A DNA stretch of 60,263 nt from Rhodospirillaceae bacterium (GTDB lineage Bacteria > Pseudomonadota > Alphaproteobacteria > Rhodospirillales > Rhodospirillaceae). Positions 50,809-60,188 of the stretch are shown in pieces (within the stretch, counting starts at the first letter, position 1; each line of letters begins with the position of its first letter). Where the stretch lies: NCBI GenBank assembly GCA_009693785.1, contig SHWP01000015.1, positions 1 through 60,263 of the forward strand. Direction: 5' to 3'. The translations under genes were made by a program, and so were the position numbers. Below the pieces are notes generated by a model. The model was not told the origin of the DNA. It saw nothing but the letters and a program-made list of their open reading frames with translations, and ran no database searches.

Positions 50809-53187
50809 ATGACATCAAATATCAGACACCTTGCGCTCGCAAGCATCGTACTGGTTGCTTCGGCAATGGATGCCAGCGTGGCTTTGGCCCAGCAACAACA
50901 GCAGGCGCAAGTCGGTGTTTTGGAAGAGATCATCGTCACCGCGCGTAAGCGCGAGGAATCCCTGCAAGAGATTCCGCTCTCGGTGACGGCCTTCACCGCC
51001 AGCGATATCTCCAAGCGCAGCCTGCAAGACATGAAGGACATCGCGCGATTTACGCCTGGGTTTAGCTTCACGGATTTCGGTGGCGGCGGTGCAACCACGC
51101 CTGTGATCCGTGGCGCTACTCAGGTGACGGGCAATCTGGAACAAAACGTTTCGTTTTTCTTCGACGGCATATACCTGCCGCGCAATTACGTTACCAACCT
51201 TGGCTTTAGCAACATCGAGCGTGTCGAAGTGGTCAAGGGGCCGCAGAGCGCGCGTTATGGCCGTAACGCGTTCATGGGCGCGGTCAACTATGTCTCGAAG
51301 CGTCCAACGGAAGAGTGGGGCGCAGAAGGCACGCTGACGGCAGGCAATCACCGCCGTTGGGATGCCGCGGGCTCGGTGTCGGGGGCCATTGTGCCCGAAC
51401 GCCTGCGTGTGCGTGCCAGCGCTGATTACAGCAAATTCGATGGCTCGTGGCGCAATACCCACCCCTTCGCCGATATCAAGTTTAGCCCCGGCAGCGACGA
51501 TTGGCTTGGCGGCCACAAGAAAACGATCCTCAGCGGTGCAGTCCAAATATTGCCAATGGACGATCTGACAATAGACGTCGCCTATTATGATTACGACTTC
51601 AACGAAGAGCACCGCGCCGAAAATTGGTTCGCCGAACTGGGCGCCGATAGTCAAATCCTCAACTGCGGCCAGTTCAACCCTAACGTCCGCCCGGCGGGCT
51701 CGGGTTTGGGCGGTGGCGGTCAATGGTTCCGCTTGTTCTGCGGTGAAATTCCGCTGCGCAACATTCCAATCGACCCGCGCGGCTACGCGCGTCAACTCGA
51801 TGCCGAGTTTATGCGCGCGTCGGTGAATTATCGTATCAACGATGCGGTGACCTTCGACTACTTGTTCGGCTACGTCGAAGCCAGCACCAAGTCGCTGGGT
51901 TACAAAGACACGTTGCCCGGATGCACGTTCTTTATTCCCGGCCAGTGCGTATTCGAGAACGGCCCGATCGGAGAGTTCAGCACCAGCTCGCACGAAGCTC
52001 GCGTGTCGTTCGCCGATGACGGCCCGATTAGCGGATCGGTTGGCGTGTTCTACACAAACAACCGCGATTTCGTGACCCAAAACTTCACGACTTTGCCATT
52101 GCTGACGGCGGTTCCCACCATACCCATCGACATCAACGACCCAACCAAGTTCCTGGTATTCGCGGTGTTGGGCCGTACGGTCACCAAGCCCGAGGTGTGG
52201 TCGCCGTTCGGCGAACTCACATGGAAATTCATGGATGACCGCGCCACGTTGGGCGTCGAAGGGCGGTGGTCGCATGAGAAGAAGTTCCAGGGCAGCTTGC
52301 CAACGACCGCTACCGCTGGTCTTGGCAGTTTCACCGGCTTGCAGCTCTCCGGCACATTCAAGGCCTTCACGCCGCGCATTACCTTCGACTATCAGGTCAA
52401 TGACGACAGCAAGATTTATGCCTCGGCGGCGAGGGGCGTGAAGTCGGGGGGCTTTAACGCGACCGCCACGCTTCCGGAAAATCGGTTGTACGGCCAGGAT
52501 TACAATTGGACTTACGAACTCGGCTCGAGAAATACATTCGACGACGGCCGTGTTCAGTTGAATGGCACACTGTTCTACGTCCACTGGACTGGTTTGCATA
52601 TCTCGGCGCCCGATCCTGGCAATACCGCCACGTTGCCCCTTCCGATCATACGCAATCTCGGCACGATGAATTCCAAGGGCTTCGAACTGGAAGGCGCTTT
52701 CGTTCCTGTTGATCATTTGACGTTCAACGGAACGCTGTATTTCGGCGATGCGACGTTTGCCAACGGCACCAAGGATCTAACGTGGTCGCGCATACCATTA
52801 GTTTGCGACAACAAGGCCTGTCAGACCAACGGCGACATCAGCGGCAATCAGGGTGCGCGTCAGTCCAAATGGCAAACCACCGTCGGCGCCGAATGGCAAG
52901 ATGAATTGGGCGGAACGATGGACCTCAACTACTTCATCCGTGCCGATGCGTCGTACCAATCCAAGCAGTATGTCAACACGATCAACATCTCTTGGATCCC
53001 GTCGCGGACCGTGACCAATGCCAGCATGGGTGTGCAGAACGATCGGTATGAGTTGCAATTGTGGTCGCGCAACCTGTTCGACAAGAAATACGTGGCCAGC
53101 GTGATTGAGGGCGCCCCCAACGTGCAGTACAATGCGTATCTGGGCGAGCGGCGTACGTTCGGCTTGACCGCTAAACTGAAATACTAA
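50809..53187 (+). CDS. TonB-dependent outer-membrane receptor
   Basis: A 792-residue receptor with a signal peptide (LVASAMDASVALAQQ), TonB box region LEEIIVTARKREESLQEIP and plug motifs VIRGATQVTGN and IERVEVVKGPQSARYGRNA. A long barrel finishes RRTFGLTAKLKY, ending in an aromatic residue as expected. It resembles the receptor at 25463 in layout but is clearly a different paralogue. The three secreted VOC genes and the M24-fold gene follow on the same strand within short gaps. It probably imports their common ligand. Confidence 0.93.
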   Translation: MTSNIRHLALASIVLVASAMDASVALAQQQQQAQVGVLEEIIVTARKREESLQEIPLSVTAFTASDISKRSLQDMKDIARFTPGFSFTDFGGGGATTPVIRGATQVTGNLEQNVSFFFDGIYLPRNYVTNLGFSNIERVEVVKGPQSARYGRNAFMGAVNYVSKRPTEEWGAEGTLTAGNHRRWDAAGSVSGAIVPERLRVRASADYSKFDGSWRNTHPFADIKFSPGSDDWLGGHKKTILSGAVQILPMDDLTIDVAYYDYDFNEEHRAENWFAELGADSQILNCGQFNPNVRPAGSGLGGGGQWFRLFCGEIPLRNIPIDPRGYARQLDAEFMRASVNYRINDAVTFDYLFGYVEASTKSLGYKDTLPGCTFFIPGQCVFENGPIGEFSTSSHEARVSFADDGPISGSVGVFYTNNRDFVTQNFTTLPLLTAVPTIPIDINDPTKFLVFAVLGRTVTKPEVWSPFGELTWKFMDDRATLGVEGRWSHEKKFQGSLPTTATAGLGSFTGLQLSGTFKAFTPRITFDYQVNDDSKIYASAARGVKSGGFNATATLPENRLYGQDYNWTYELGSRNTFDDGRVQLNGTLFYVHWTGLHISAPDPGNTATLPLPIIRNLGTMNSKGFELEGAFVPVDHLTFNGTLYFGDATFANGTKDLTWSRIPLVCDNKACQTNGDISGNQGARQSKWQTTVGAEWQDELGGTMDLNYFIRADASYQSKQYVNTINISWIPSRTVTNASMGVQNDRYELQLWSRNLFDKKYVASVIEGAPNVQYNAYLGERRTFGLTAKLKY

Positions 53188-53201
53188 TCAAGGTGCGACA
53201 C

Positions 53202-53819
53202 ATGAGACGCGCGTTTGCAGTGGTGACGGCTAGCCTGATGGTGCTTGCCACACCCGCCAGCGCGCAAACGGCGGCTGATACCGAGGTTAAAAACTTACTA
53301 CCGATGGCGCCGGTCGTAGCCCGATCGCCAACCGTGTTTCAGCAGGGCCAAGCTTTAGCGCCCATGGCGCGGGCGACGATTTTTGTGCGTGATATCGAGA
53401 CCTCGCTCAAGCTCTACCGCGACATTCTTGGCCTCAAGCCCATGTTCGACAATTATTGGAAGGGCAAGGGCATCAACAAGATCATGGGCACCGATGGCAA
53501 GGAGTTGCGTGCCACGGTGTTGATGGCGGGGGAGACGGTCGTCGGCAACATCGGCATCTATCAATTGTATAAAGAGGACGGCGCGCCACCGTCGCCATCG
53601 CAACGCACCGATACGCGTATTGGTGATGTGGCCGTGGTGTTTCCCACCAACGACATCATGGGCCTAACCAAGAAAATCCAAGCGGCCGGTTATAAGATTG
53701 TCTCGCCGCCCGTTGCCTTGATCGAGCGCCCCGGCATGAAGCAGCAGCCGCTGGAAATGATGTTTCGCGACGCCGATGGTGTTCTGGTAAATTTAGTTCA
53801 GGCGGGCATACCGAACTGA
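53202..53819 (+). CDS. Secreted VOC-fold protein, copy 1
   Basis: A 205-residue protein with a Sec signal (AVVTASLMVLATPASAQ) and a vicinal-oxygen-chelate (glyoxalase-like) fold. ARATIFVRDIETSLKLYRD begins the first module, and FRDADGVLVNLVQ closes the second. The strand positions that usually supply His and Glu metal ligands hold Thr and Asn. The domain therefore looks unable to bind the usual metal. ATG 53202 has AAGGTG upstream. It is the first of three tandem paralogues, 14 bases after the receptor gene. Confidence 0.85.
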   Translation: MRRAFAVVTASLMVLATPASAQTAADTEVKNLLPMAPVVARSPTVFQQGQALAPMARATIFVRDIETSLKLYRDILGLKPMFDNYWKGKGINKIMGTDGKELRATVLMAGETVVGNIGIYQLYKEDGAPPSPSQRTDTRIGDVAVVFPTNDIMGLTKKIQAAGYKIVSPPVALIERPGMKQQPLEMMFRDADGVLVNLVQAGIPN

Positions 53820-53854
53820 GTTGGCGCGTGATCCCGTTTTGAAAGGCGATCACC

Positions 53855-54421
53855 GTGAGTATAAGAGCATCCCTGACTGGTTTATTGATGGCGGCTTTGG
53901 CCACACTTGCGGTTGCTCATGCCCAAGAAGTGCCAGCAGGCTATCAAGTATCGCCGATGACGCGCGCGACAATATTCGTGCGCAACCTTGATGAATCGCT
54001 CAAGCTCTATCGCGATTTGCTGGGGCTCAAAGCTCGAGTTAACACAGTCGTCGAAGGCCCGCGCATCAACCAAATCATGGGCACCAAGACCTACGGCCTC
54101 AAGGCCGTGATTCTGCAGGCGGCTGATACTATCGTTGGCAACATCGGCATTTACGAGCTGGTCGGCGATGACCGCTCAAAGCTGGCTGCGCCCTCAACTC
54201 GCACCGATACCTCAACGGGTGACGTGGCGGTGGTGTTCATCACCAACAACATCGATGGTCTAACCGAAAAAGTGCGCGCGGCCGGATACCCGATTATCTC
54301 GCCGCCGATGGTTTTGTTTCCGCGCGAAGGCGCGGAGAAACAAACGCGCGAGATGATGTTTCGCGACCATGACGGAGTGCTCGTTAACTTGATCGAACTG
54401 GGTGTGCCCCGCCCGTGGTGA
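53855..54421 (+). CDS. Secreted VOC-fold protein, copy 2
   Basis: A 188-residue paralogue of the copy at 53202. GTG 53855 follows GAAAGG. A short Sec signal (LLMAALATLAVAHAQ) leads to MTRATIFVRNLDESLKLYRD and the final FRDHDGVLVNLIE. As in copy 1, the usual His and Glu metal ligands are replaced by Thr and Asn. It starts 35 bases after copy 1 ends. Sequence similarity across the whole mature part points to tandem duplication. Confidence 0.87.
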   Translation: MSIRASLTGLLMAALATLAVAHAQEVPAGYQVSPMTRATIFVRNLDESLKLYRDLLGLKARVNTVVEGPRINQIMGTKTYGLKAVILQAADTIVGNIGIYELVGDDRSKLAAPSTRTDTSTGDVAVVFITNNIDGLTEKVRAAGYPIISPPMVLFPREGAEKQTREMMFRDHDGVLVNLIELGVPRPW

Positions 54422-54443
54422 GAATTCATAGGGAGAGCGTCGG

Positions 54444-55007
54444 ATGCTGACACGCATGACAGGCTTTGCAGCAGCTATGTTGTGGGTTTTGCCAGCATAC
54501 GCCCAAACCGCGCCGATTGCCCCCGATGCGACGGTCTCGCCAGTCTCGCGCACCACGCTGTTTGTGCGCGACCTCGATGAGTCTCTCAAACTCTATCGCG
54601 ATATCCTTGGGCTCAAACCCCGCCGCGAACGGATCCTGGAAGGGCCGTTCTGGAACGAGATTAATGGCACGCCTGGCGAAAACAAACGGGTTCAAGTGGT
54701 TATTTTGCAAACCACCACCGGCGAAGTCGTTGGCAATATTGGCTTGTTTTAGTTCATCGACGAAAACGATGGCCCCCCGGTCTATAAACCCCCGCGCGTG
54801 CAAACCGGCGATATTGCGTTGATCATGGTCACGCGCGATATTTTCCCACTGTATGAGAAGGTCAAGAAGGCCGGTTACACCATCATCTCGCCGCCCCGAA
54901 CCCAAGACCCCAAGCCCGGCCCAAACTCAGCCTATGAAATGATGTTTTTCGACCGCGATGGTGTCATTATCAACTTCATTCAGTCGGCAGCGCCCGCGCC
55001 TAAGTAA
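54444..55007 (+). pseudogene. Secreted VOC-fold protein, copy 3, interrupted by an amber codon
   Basis: The same signal-plus-VOC architecture as copies 1 and 2 (RTTLFVRDLDESLKLYRD; closing FFDRDGVIINFIQ) runs in one frame from ATG 54444 to TAA 55007, except for TAG at codon 103 (54750-54752). The paralogues have QLYKED and ELVGDD where this reads F-stop-FIDEND. All other codons stay in frame with no indel, so a single base change made the stop. The product is either a 102-residue half-protein, a dead gene, or one rescued by stop-codon readthrough. GGGAG is a usable RBS upstream. Confidence 0.85.
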
Positions 55008-55038
55008 ATTAGCGGCTGCACCTTAGGGAGTAAAAGCC

Positions 55039-56433
55039 ATGGACAGACGCGATTTTTTCTCGACGTTGGCGGTTGGAACTGGCGCTGCATTCGGGGCCAG
55101 CATGATCGCCGGTCACGAGGCCAAGGCCAATTGGGGCATGGTCGCACCGGGGCCCGTCCCAGGGCCTGAGTTCGATGGCCGCTTGCTTGTGAACAAAGCG
55201 CGTGCCTACGAGATCATGGATCGCGAAGGGTTGGATGGCATCGTCGCGCTCAATCCGGTGAACGTATTTTATCTGGGCAACTACTTTAGCTACGAGCTGC
55301 AAAAGTTGCGCGCTATTCCCAGCTTTGCGGTGATGCCGCGTGCCGAGAATAAGCCCACATTTTTGGTGGTGGCGGGCACCGACTTGCAGTTCCTGGCCAA
55401 TGGCGACCGCCAATACCCCGAGATCATTCCCTATAGCGCCCCGCTGAATGTCGAGAAGTACCTGGAAAAAGGCGACTGGACGGTTGAGCCCGAAGCCGCT
55501 CCGGCGGGCAACTGGCCCCAGTCAGATCAGCCATTACAGCCCAAGGAAAAGAAGTGGGTCGAATTTACAAAAGTCGTCAATGAGCGTCGCGCGGCTACTC
55601 CCGAATGGGGTTTGGTGCGCGCCCTTGAACTTGCCGGCCTGTCTAAGGGCAAAGTCGCGGTCGATGACATGCGCATCGCTCACATCCTGGGCACCATGGG
55701 CAAGAACAATGTCACCTGCCTGCCTGGCGATAATACCTTCCGCAAAATCCGGCAGATCAAGTCCGAGGTTGAATTGAAGCACATGCGCACGATCGCGCGC
55801 ATCAACCAAGATTCGGTCATGGCGATGCTCAAGCAACTTCATAAAGGCAGCACCAAGGCCGAAGTGGATCAAATCTTTATGGCCGAGGCCGCCAAGCGCG
55901 GCGCCAAGGCCATGTGGATCGCCTCGGGCACCATCGGCGGCTTCACGCAAGGGGGCATCGTCGAGGGCGAACCCATGATGGTTGACGGCGTTTGCCAACG
56001 CAATTTCTATCACGGCGACTTTGGCAGGACCTTTGTTCTCGGCGAGCCGTCGAAAGAACTCAGCGCCTGCATGAAGTCGCTGCGCGTGGGCTGGGAGACG
56101 GTGCGGGAAAAACTCAAGCCCGGCATGAAATACTCTCAATTGCGCAAGGTATGCACCGAAGCCATGCACAAAGCTTACACCGGAAATTCAGGCATCAAAT
56201 TCGAAGCAGGGCCACATTCGGTGGGCTTGCAACATACCGATCAGCCTTACCGCGATGGCCTGCCGTTCATGGTCTCCGACGACCTGACTTTCGAAGAGAA
56301 TATGACCCTGACCATCGACTTACCCACGCGCTTGTTGGGATGGGGGTCGATCCATTGCGAAGATTTGTTGGTCGTCACCAAGAACGGCGCTGAACCCTTG
56401 GCCACCGATGATGGGCCGCTGGTGGTAATTTAA
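55039..56433 (+). CDS. Exported M24-fold protein (Xaa-Pro peptidase-like)
   Basis: A 464-residue pita-bread-fold protein with a Tat leader (MDRRDFFSTLAVGTG). The N-terminal creatinase-like domain includes GLDGIVALNPVNVFYLGNYFS. The C-terminal metal site keeps D-x10-D (VDGVCQRNFYHGDFGRT), His in GPHSVGLQH and the final Glu in HCEDLLVV. The fourth ligand position, normally Glu in an EPG motif, reads TIDLP here, so Asp replaces Glu. AGGGAG precedes ATG 55039. It follows the VOC cluster by 31 bases. A peptidase, creatinase-like hydrolase or modified enzyme are all possible. Confidence 0.85.
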   Translation: MDRRDFFSTLAVGTGAAFGASMIAGHEAKANWGMVAPGPVPGPEFDGRLLVNKARAYEIMDREGLDGIVALNPVNVFYLGNYFSYELQKLRAIPSFAVMPRAENKPTFLVVAGTDLQFLANGDRQYPEIIPYSAPLNVEKYLEKGDWTVEPEAAPAGNWPQSDQPLQPKEKKWVEFTKVVNERRAATPEWGLVRALELAGLSKGKVAVDDMRIAHILGTMGKNNVTCLPGDNTFRKIRQIKSEVELKHMRTIARINQDSVMAMLKQLHKGSTKAEVDQIFMAEAAKRGAKAMWIASGTIGGFTQGGIVEGEPMMVDGVCQRNFYHGDFGRTFVLGEPSKELSACMKSLRVGWETVREKLKPGMKYSQLRKVCTEAMHKAYTGNSGIKFEAGPHSVGLQHTDQPYRDGLPFMVSDDLTFEENMTLTIDLPTRLLGWGSIHCEDLLVVTKNGAEPLATDDGPLVVI

Positions 56434-57035
56434 CCGAGCGCGGCGTGTTCTTTCTGCGCGGCTTCGAAGACTTCCCAGGCGGCGTCGAGGTTCATGAGAA
56501 AGATACCCATGCCCACGATCAGGTCGGGCCAGTGCGATAGTGTGAGCGCGGTCACCCCGCCCGCGGCGATGATTGCCACATTGGCTGCCGCATCGTTGCG
56601 CGCCGACAAAAAAGCGGCCTTGGTTAGGCTGCCTTCCATGTTGCGAAACCGCACCAAGATGAACGCGCAGGTCATGTTCACCACCAACGCGCCCAATCCT
56701 GTGATTGACAGCGACGTAGCCTCCGGCACCACAGGCGTGGCGAATTGATGCCAAGCCATCCATAACGTGGCGATGCCCGGAATCAACAGTATGCCCGCAG
56801 CCGCCATGCCCACGGCCGCGCGGCGTTTTGCCGACCAGCCCAGCGCGACTAGGATCAACAAATTCACCGCCGTGTCCTCAAGGAAATCGACTGAGTCCGC
56901 GAACAACGAGACTGAGTCAATATTTAGCGCCACTGCGAACTCAACGAAGAAATAGGTGAAGTTCAACGCCGCAACCCATGTGATGGCCCGGCGCAGGGCC
57001 ATGGCGTTGGCGGAGGTGATGATTGGAACGCTCAT
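56430..57035 (-). CDS. Cation-diffusion-facilitator-like membrane protein, transmembrane domain only
   Basis: A 201-residue protein with six predicted helices, resembling the membrane half of CDF transporters. SLFADSVDFLEDTAVN is the helix 2 metal segment, and SARNDAAANVAI is the helix 5 segment. In the latter the usual His four residues before Asp is Ser, so the metal site is altered. The cytoplasmic C-terminal domain found in most CDF proteins is absent. It overlaps the convergent M24 gene by four bases and follows the CMD-like gene by six bases on the same strand. Confidence 0.8.
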   Translation of the reverse strand: MSVPIITSANAMALRRAITWVAALNFTYFFVEFAVALNIDSVSLFADSVDFLEDTAVNLLILVALGWSAKRRAAVGMAAAGILLIPGIATLWMAWHQFATPVVPEATSLSITGLGALVVNMTCAFILVRFRNMEGSLTKAAFLSARNDAAANVAIIAAGGVTALTLSHWPDLIVGMGIFLMNLDAAWEVFEAAQKEHAALG

Positions 57036-57041
57036 GCCCCG

Positions 57042-57758
57042 CTACCCCGGCCCGCCTTGGTCCATCTCGGCCCAGAGTTTGAACGCAGGCGAGGGGGCGA
57101 GCTCGCCATCGCGAATCATCTGCTGCCACACGCCGCAGGTTTCGACAAAGTAGGGCATGCTGCCCGAGAACATGATGTAAGACACCGCCTCGGCCAACTC
57201 CGCCTCGGGCACGCCCAGACGGTAGCACTCGGCAATATGCCATTTGAGTTCTTGGAAGCGTTGCAAGCAGCCGTGGATGGCAGCCAGCGCGCCATGAATC
57301 AATCCCGGGCGGATGTTTTTGGCGGCTTTCGTGGCACCAGCGAGAATGCTGTTTAGCATGCCGAAATAAACCGCTTTCCGGTCGAATGCAGGCAGGTGGT
57401 GCTGCCAATGATCGGGGATAAAGGCAAACGCGCCGCTGCCTTCGGCCAGCGCGGTTAGGCGCGTGATCAGTTCCACTTCCTCCAGCGTTCCCCCAGCCTT
57501 GAGAAATTTGATGAGATGCTGCGAGGCAATATGTTCGCGCCGCGAGGTCAGCACGCCCAGCCACACGAACTCGCGGTCGTGTTCGGACAGCGTGCGCGGC
57601 ACCAGGGTGAGCGCCGTGTAACAGGCCTCATAGCCGTCCAGCAGCTGCGGGGCGGTGAGCGCCATCAGGCCATGGTGGGGCAACAGGTAGCCGCGCTTGG
57701 CCTTGACAGCCGCAAGGCGTTGGGCGGCTTCGGCGGGATCGGGAGGTGATGCTGGCAT
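57042..57758 (-). CDS. Carboxymuconolactone-decarboxylase/AhpD-fold protein
   Basis: A 238-residue all-helical protein. LSEHDREFVWLGVLTSRREHIASQHL resembles the AhpD/CMD helical core, and a second copy-like region ends GVPEAELAEAVSYIMFSGSMPYF. The CxxC redox pair of AhpD is not present, so a decarboxylase-like or unrelated activity is more likely than peroxidase support. ATG 57758 has GGAG upstream; the longer reading lacks an RBS. It forms a two-gene unit with the CDF-like gene. Confidence 0.78.
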   Translation of the reverse strand: MPASPPDPAEAAQRLAAVKAKRGYLLPHHGLMALTAPQLLDGYEACYTALTLVPRTLSEHDREFVWLGVLTSRREHIASQHLIKFLKAGGTLEEVELITRLTALAEGSGAFAFIPDHWQHHLPAFDRKAVYFGMLNSILAGATKAAKNIRPGLIHGALAAIHGCLQRFQELKWHIAECYRLGVPEAELAEAVSYIMFSGSMPYFVETCGVWQQMIRDGELAPSPAFKLWAEMDQGGPG

Positions 57759-57859
57759 GAGGCTCCGGTCGAGGTTAGCATGGGCAATGCCGGTTAAACC
57801 TAGAGGCAAACTTGGGTCAAACGCAAACATTCCGCACCGCTATGCCTTTAAATAATACC

Positions 57860-57936
57860 GTCATCCCCGCGAAAGCGGGGATCCACACGTGGGTACGCAA
57901 TGCAAAAGAAGGGATTCCCGCCTGCGCGGGAATGAC
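57860..57936. repeat. Proteobacterial-type interspersed inverted repeat
   Basis: CGTCATCCCCGCGAAAGCGG (57860-57879) and following bases form one stem-loop. GGGATTCCCGCC through GGGAATGAC (57911-57936) forms the mirror arm. This is the widespread GTCAT-CCCGC / GCGGG-ATGAC family. Its right arm contributes the likely start codon of the following gene. Confidence 0.85.
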
Positions 57937-59425
57937 AAGAACTCTTCTTTGCTTGATCGCCATTTTGGCCGTGGCCTTCCAGCCCGCCGCTGCCGCCGAC
58001 AAGATTTTGCGTGTGGGTATCCCGGGGTTGCCATCGCTAGGTATGAACCCACTGACCAGCACCAACTTGCCCGCGCTTTATACTTATGCGGCCGTCTATG
58101 ACGCTCTGACGTGGGTGGATAACAAAGGCGCCGCCATGCCCCAGGCGGCCGAAAGCTGGCGCGTACTGAACGAAACCACCTGGCAATTCAAGCTCAAGCC
58201 CGCCCAAGTGTTCTCCGATGGCACGCCGCTCAATGCCGAGGCGGTCAAATTCATGATCGACTTGGTGCGCAGCCCGGCCGGGGCCAGCTACACCGTGACG
58301 GTCGAGGTGCCCTCACTGAAGGCCGCGCGGGTGGTTGATGACCTGACGGTGGAAGTCACCACCTCGGCGCCCAATCCATTCCTGCCGCAGGAATTGAGTT
58401 TGATGCGGCTGATGTCGCCCACTAACTACAAAAAGGTCGGCGATGAGGGTATCAATAAATCGCCCATCGGCAGCGGGCCGTTCATCGTTCAAACCTACAC
58501 GCCGGGTGTGATGACGCTCACAGCCAACCCCACGGCCATGCGCAAACCGAAAATTGATGGGCTTGAGTTGCGTGGCATCGGCGATACGCCCGCGCGCATT
58601 CAGGCGTTGTTGTCGGGCCGTATCGACATAGCCATGGCGTTGGGCCCCGATGAGATCGCGCAAATCGAAGCCGCCGGTCACACCATGGTGGTGCAGCCCG
58701 AAGCCTCGATGATCATTCTGGCGTTCATCACCACCAAGGATTCGCCGCTGAAAGATTTACGCGTGCGCCGCGCGCTGAACTATGCCGTCAACAAAGACGA
58801 AATCGTCGCGACTATTTTGGCGGGCAAGGCGGCGGTGGCCACGCAAACCGCGCCCACCAATGGCTTTGGTTACGACCCCACCATCCCGGCATACGAATAC
58901 AATCCAGAGCTTGCCAAAAAACTGCTGGCTGAGGCGGGCCAGGAAAAAGGTTTCGCCATGGTGGCGGAAATTTATGCGGGCAATTCATCCTTCGCGCCGC
59001 TGGTGTATCAAAAAGTATCCTCGGACTTGGCCAAGGTTGGCGTGCAACTCGATGTGCGAATGGTGCCCATCCCGAAGTACGCCAAGGGCTTGCACCAGGG
59101 CGAGTGGGAAGGCACGGGCATTGGCATCGACTACAGCTCCTCGCCGTCGCTCGACCCCTTACGCGGGTTCTTGCGTCACTCGTGCATGTGGAAGGCACCT
59201 TGGTACTGCGACGAAACGATCATGCCGCTGTTGAAAGAGGCGTTGGGCACATTTGATTTGGATAAACGCCGCGAACTGACCAAGCAAGTGCTGCGCCATC
59301 AACGCGACATGGCGCCGGGTATTCTGTTGCACGAATACATCCGCTTCGACGGAGTGGCCAAACGGGTGAAGAACTTCTCGATCAACATCGGCTTTATCCC
59401 CTACGAGGAGATCGAGCTGGAGTAG
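57932..59425 (+). CDS. ABC-type solute-binding protein, family 5, orphan paralogue
   Basis: A 497-residue binding protein. A signal peptide (MTRTLLCLIAILAVAFQPAA) begins at ATG 57932, inside the interspersed repeat; starts further upstream would translate the repeat itself (VIPAKAGIH and PACAGM). The mature part has ILRVGIPGLPSLGMNPL, WQFKLKPAQVFSDGTPL and VRRALNYAVNKDEIV, all SBP_bac_5 hallmarks. It is a paralogue of the protein at 9557 and likewise has no permease or ATPase neighbour. The ligand is unknown. Confidence 0.88.
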   Translation: MTRTLLCLIAILAVAFQPAAAADKILRVGIPGLPSLGMNPLTSTNLPALYTYAAVYDALTWVDNKGAAMPQAAESWRVLNETTWQFKLKPAQVFSDGTPLNAEAVKFMIDLVRSPAGASYTVTVEVPSLKAARVVDDLTVEVTTSAPNPFLPQELSLMRLMSPTNYKKVGDEGINKSPIGSGPFIVQTYTPGVMTLTANPTAMRKPKIDGLELRGIGDTPARIQALLSGRIDIAMALGPDEIAQIEAAGHTMVVQPEASMIILAFITTKDSPLKDLRVRRALNYAVNKDEIVATILAGKAAVATQTAPTNGFGYDPTIPAYEYNPELAKKLLAEAGQEKGFAMVAEIYAGNSSFAPLVYQKVSSDLAKVGVQLDVRMVPIPKYAKGLHQGEWEGTGIGIDYSSSPSLDPLRGFLRHSCMWKAPWYCDETIMPLLKEALGTFDLDKRRELTKQVLRHQRDMAPGILLHEYIRFDGVAKRVKNFSINIGFIPYEEIELE

Positions 59426-59440
59426 GGGGCGGATATCGCC

Positions 59441-60107
59441 CTAAGCCTCGCCCATTGTTGTTTTCGGAACCCAATCGTACACCAATTTGTGCGCTTCGCT
59501 GATTTGCGTTGCCGTCATTTCCTTGGCCAGCATGTCGCAGGTTTTCATGGCGAGCGTGCCCGCTATTGACTCGGTGCGCGAGGCCAACGTCGACCACATA
59601 TAAGCTTGCACAAGATTCTTGGGCACGCCGCGGCCTTGAAAGTACATCAACCCGAGATATCCCATGGCCATGACATGGCCTTGGTCGGCAGCCTTGCGAT
59701 ACCAACTTGCAGCGACGCCAAGATCTCGCGGCACGCCATTGCCGTAACGATACATCAGGCCCAGGGCAAACTGGCCGGTGGCACTGCCTTGATCGGCCGC
59801 TTTGCGATACCAGGTGGCGGCCTCGCCATCGTCTTGGGGCACGCCGCGCCCGTGACGGCATAAAAGGCCCAACGCACATTGCGCGGCCCTGCTCGGCGGC
59901 TTTGCGGTACCAATTGGCCGCAAGTGCGTCATCCTGCGGCAGGCCCCGTCCGTGGCGGTGCATCAGCCCCAGGTGGTATTGCGCCGCCGAGTCGCCTTGT
60001 TCGGCCAGGGGCTTCAACAAATCCGCTGCATGTAAATAATCGGCGCTCTTATAAGCGGCGAGAGCAGCTTCGATTGTGATTGGCGGATTCATTCCATGGA
60101 CACTCAT
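59441..60107 (-). pseudogene. Sel1-repeat protein gene with frameshift
   Basis: The gene opens at ATG 60107 (or ATG 60092) and encodes Sel1 repeats such as AAQYHLGLMHRHGRGLPQDD and WYRKAAEQG. At about 59882-59885 the reading frame changes, and the same repeat series continues in another frame (QCALGLLCRHGRGVPQDD; WYRKAADQGSATGQFALG) to a stop at 59441. Comparing repeat spacing, eight bases appear to be missing at the junction. Intact members mediate protein contacts, often in envelope or stress pathways. This copy is probably inactive unless the shift is an assembly error. Confidence 0.8.
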
Positions 60108-60188
60108 AAAAAGGCCCTAGTGGATCAAATCTAACGTTTGAGTCGGATTATCGATTCCCAAGGACTCGCCGTTTTGCGAGTCTCGGGA

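Noticed and set aside
50815..52716. 633-codon open frame antisense to the second TonB receptor
   Set aside because: It covers a gene with unmistakable receptor motifs. Its protein shows no family signature and looks like the shadow of a GC-skewed coding strand.
57812..57931. 40-residue extension of the second binding protein
   Set aside because: It encodes translated interspersed repeat (AKAGIH and PACAGM) and would bury the signal peptide.
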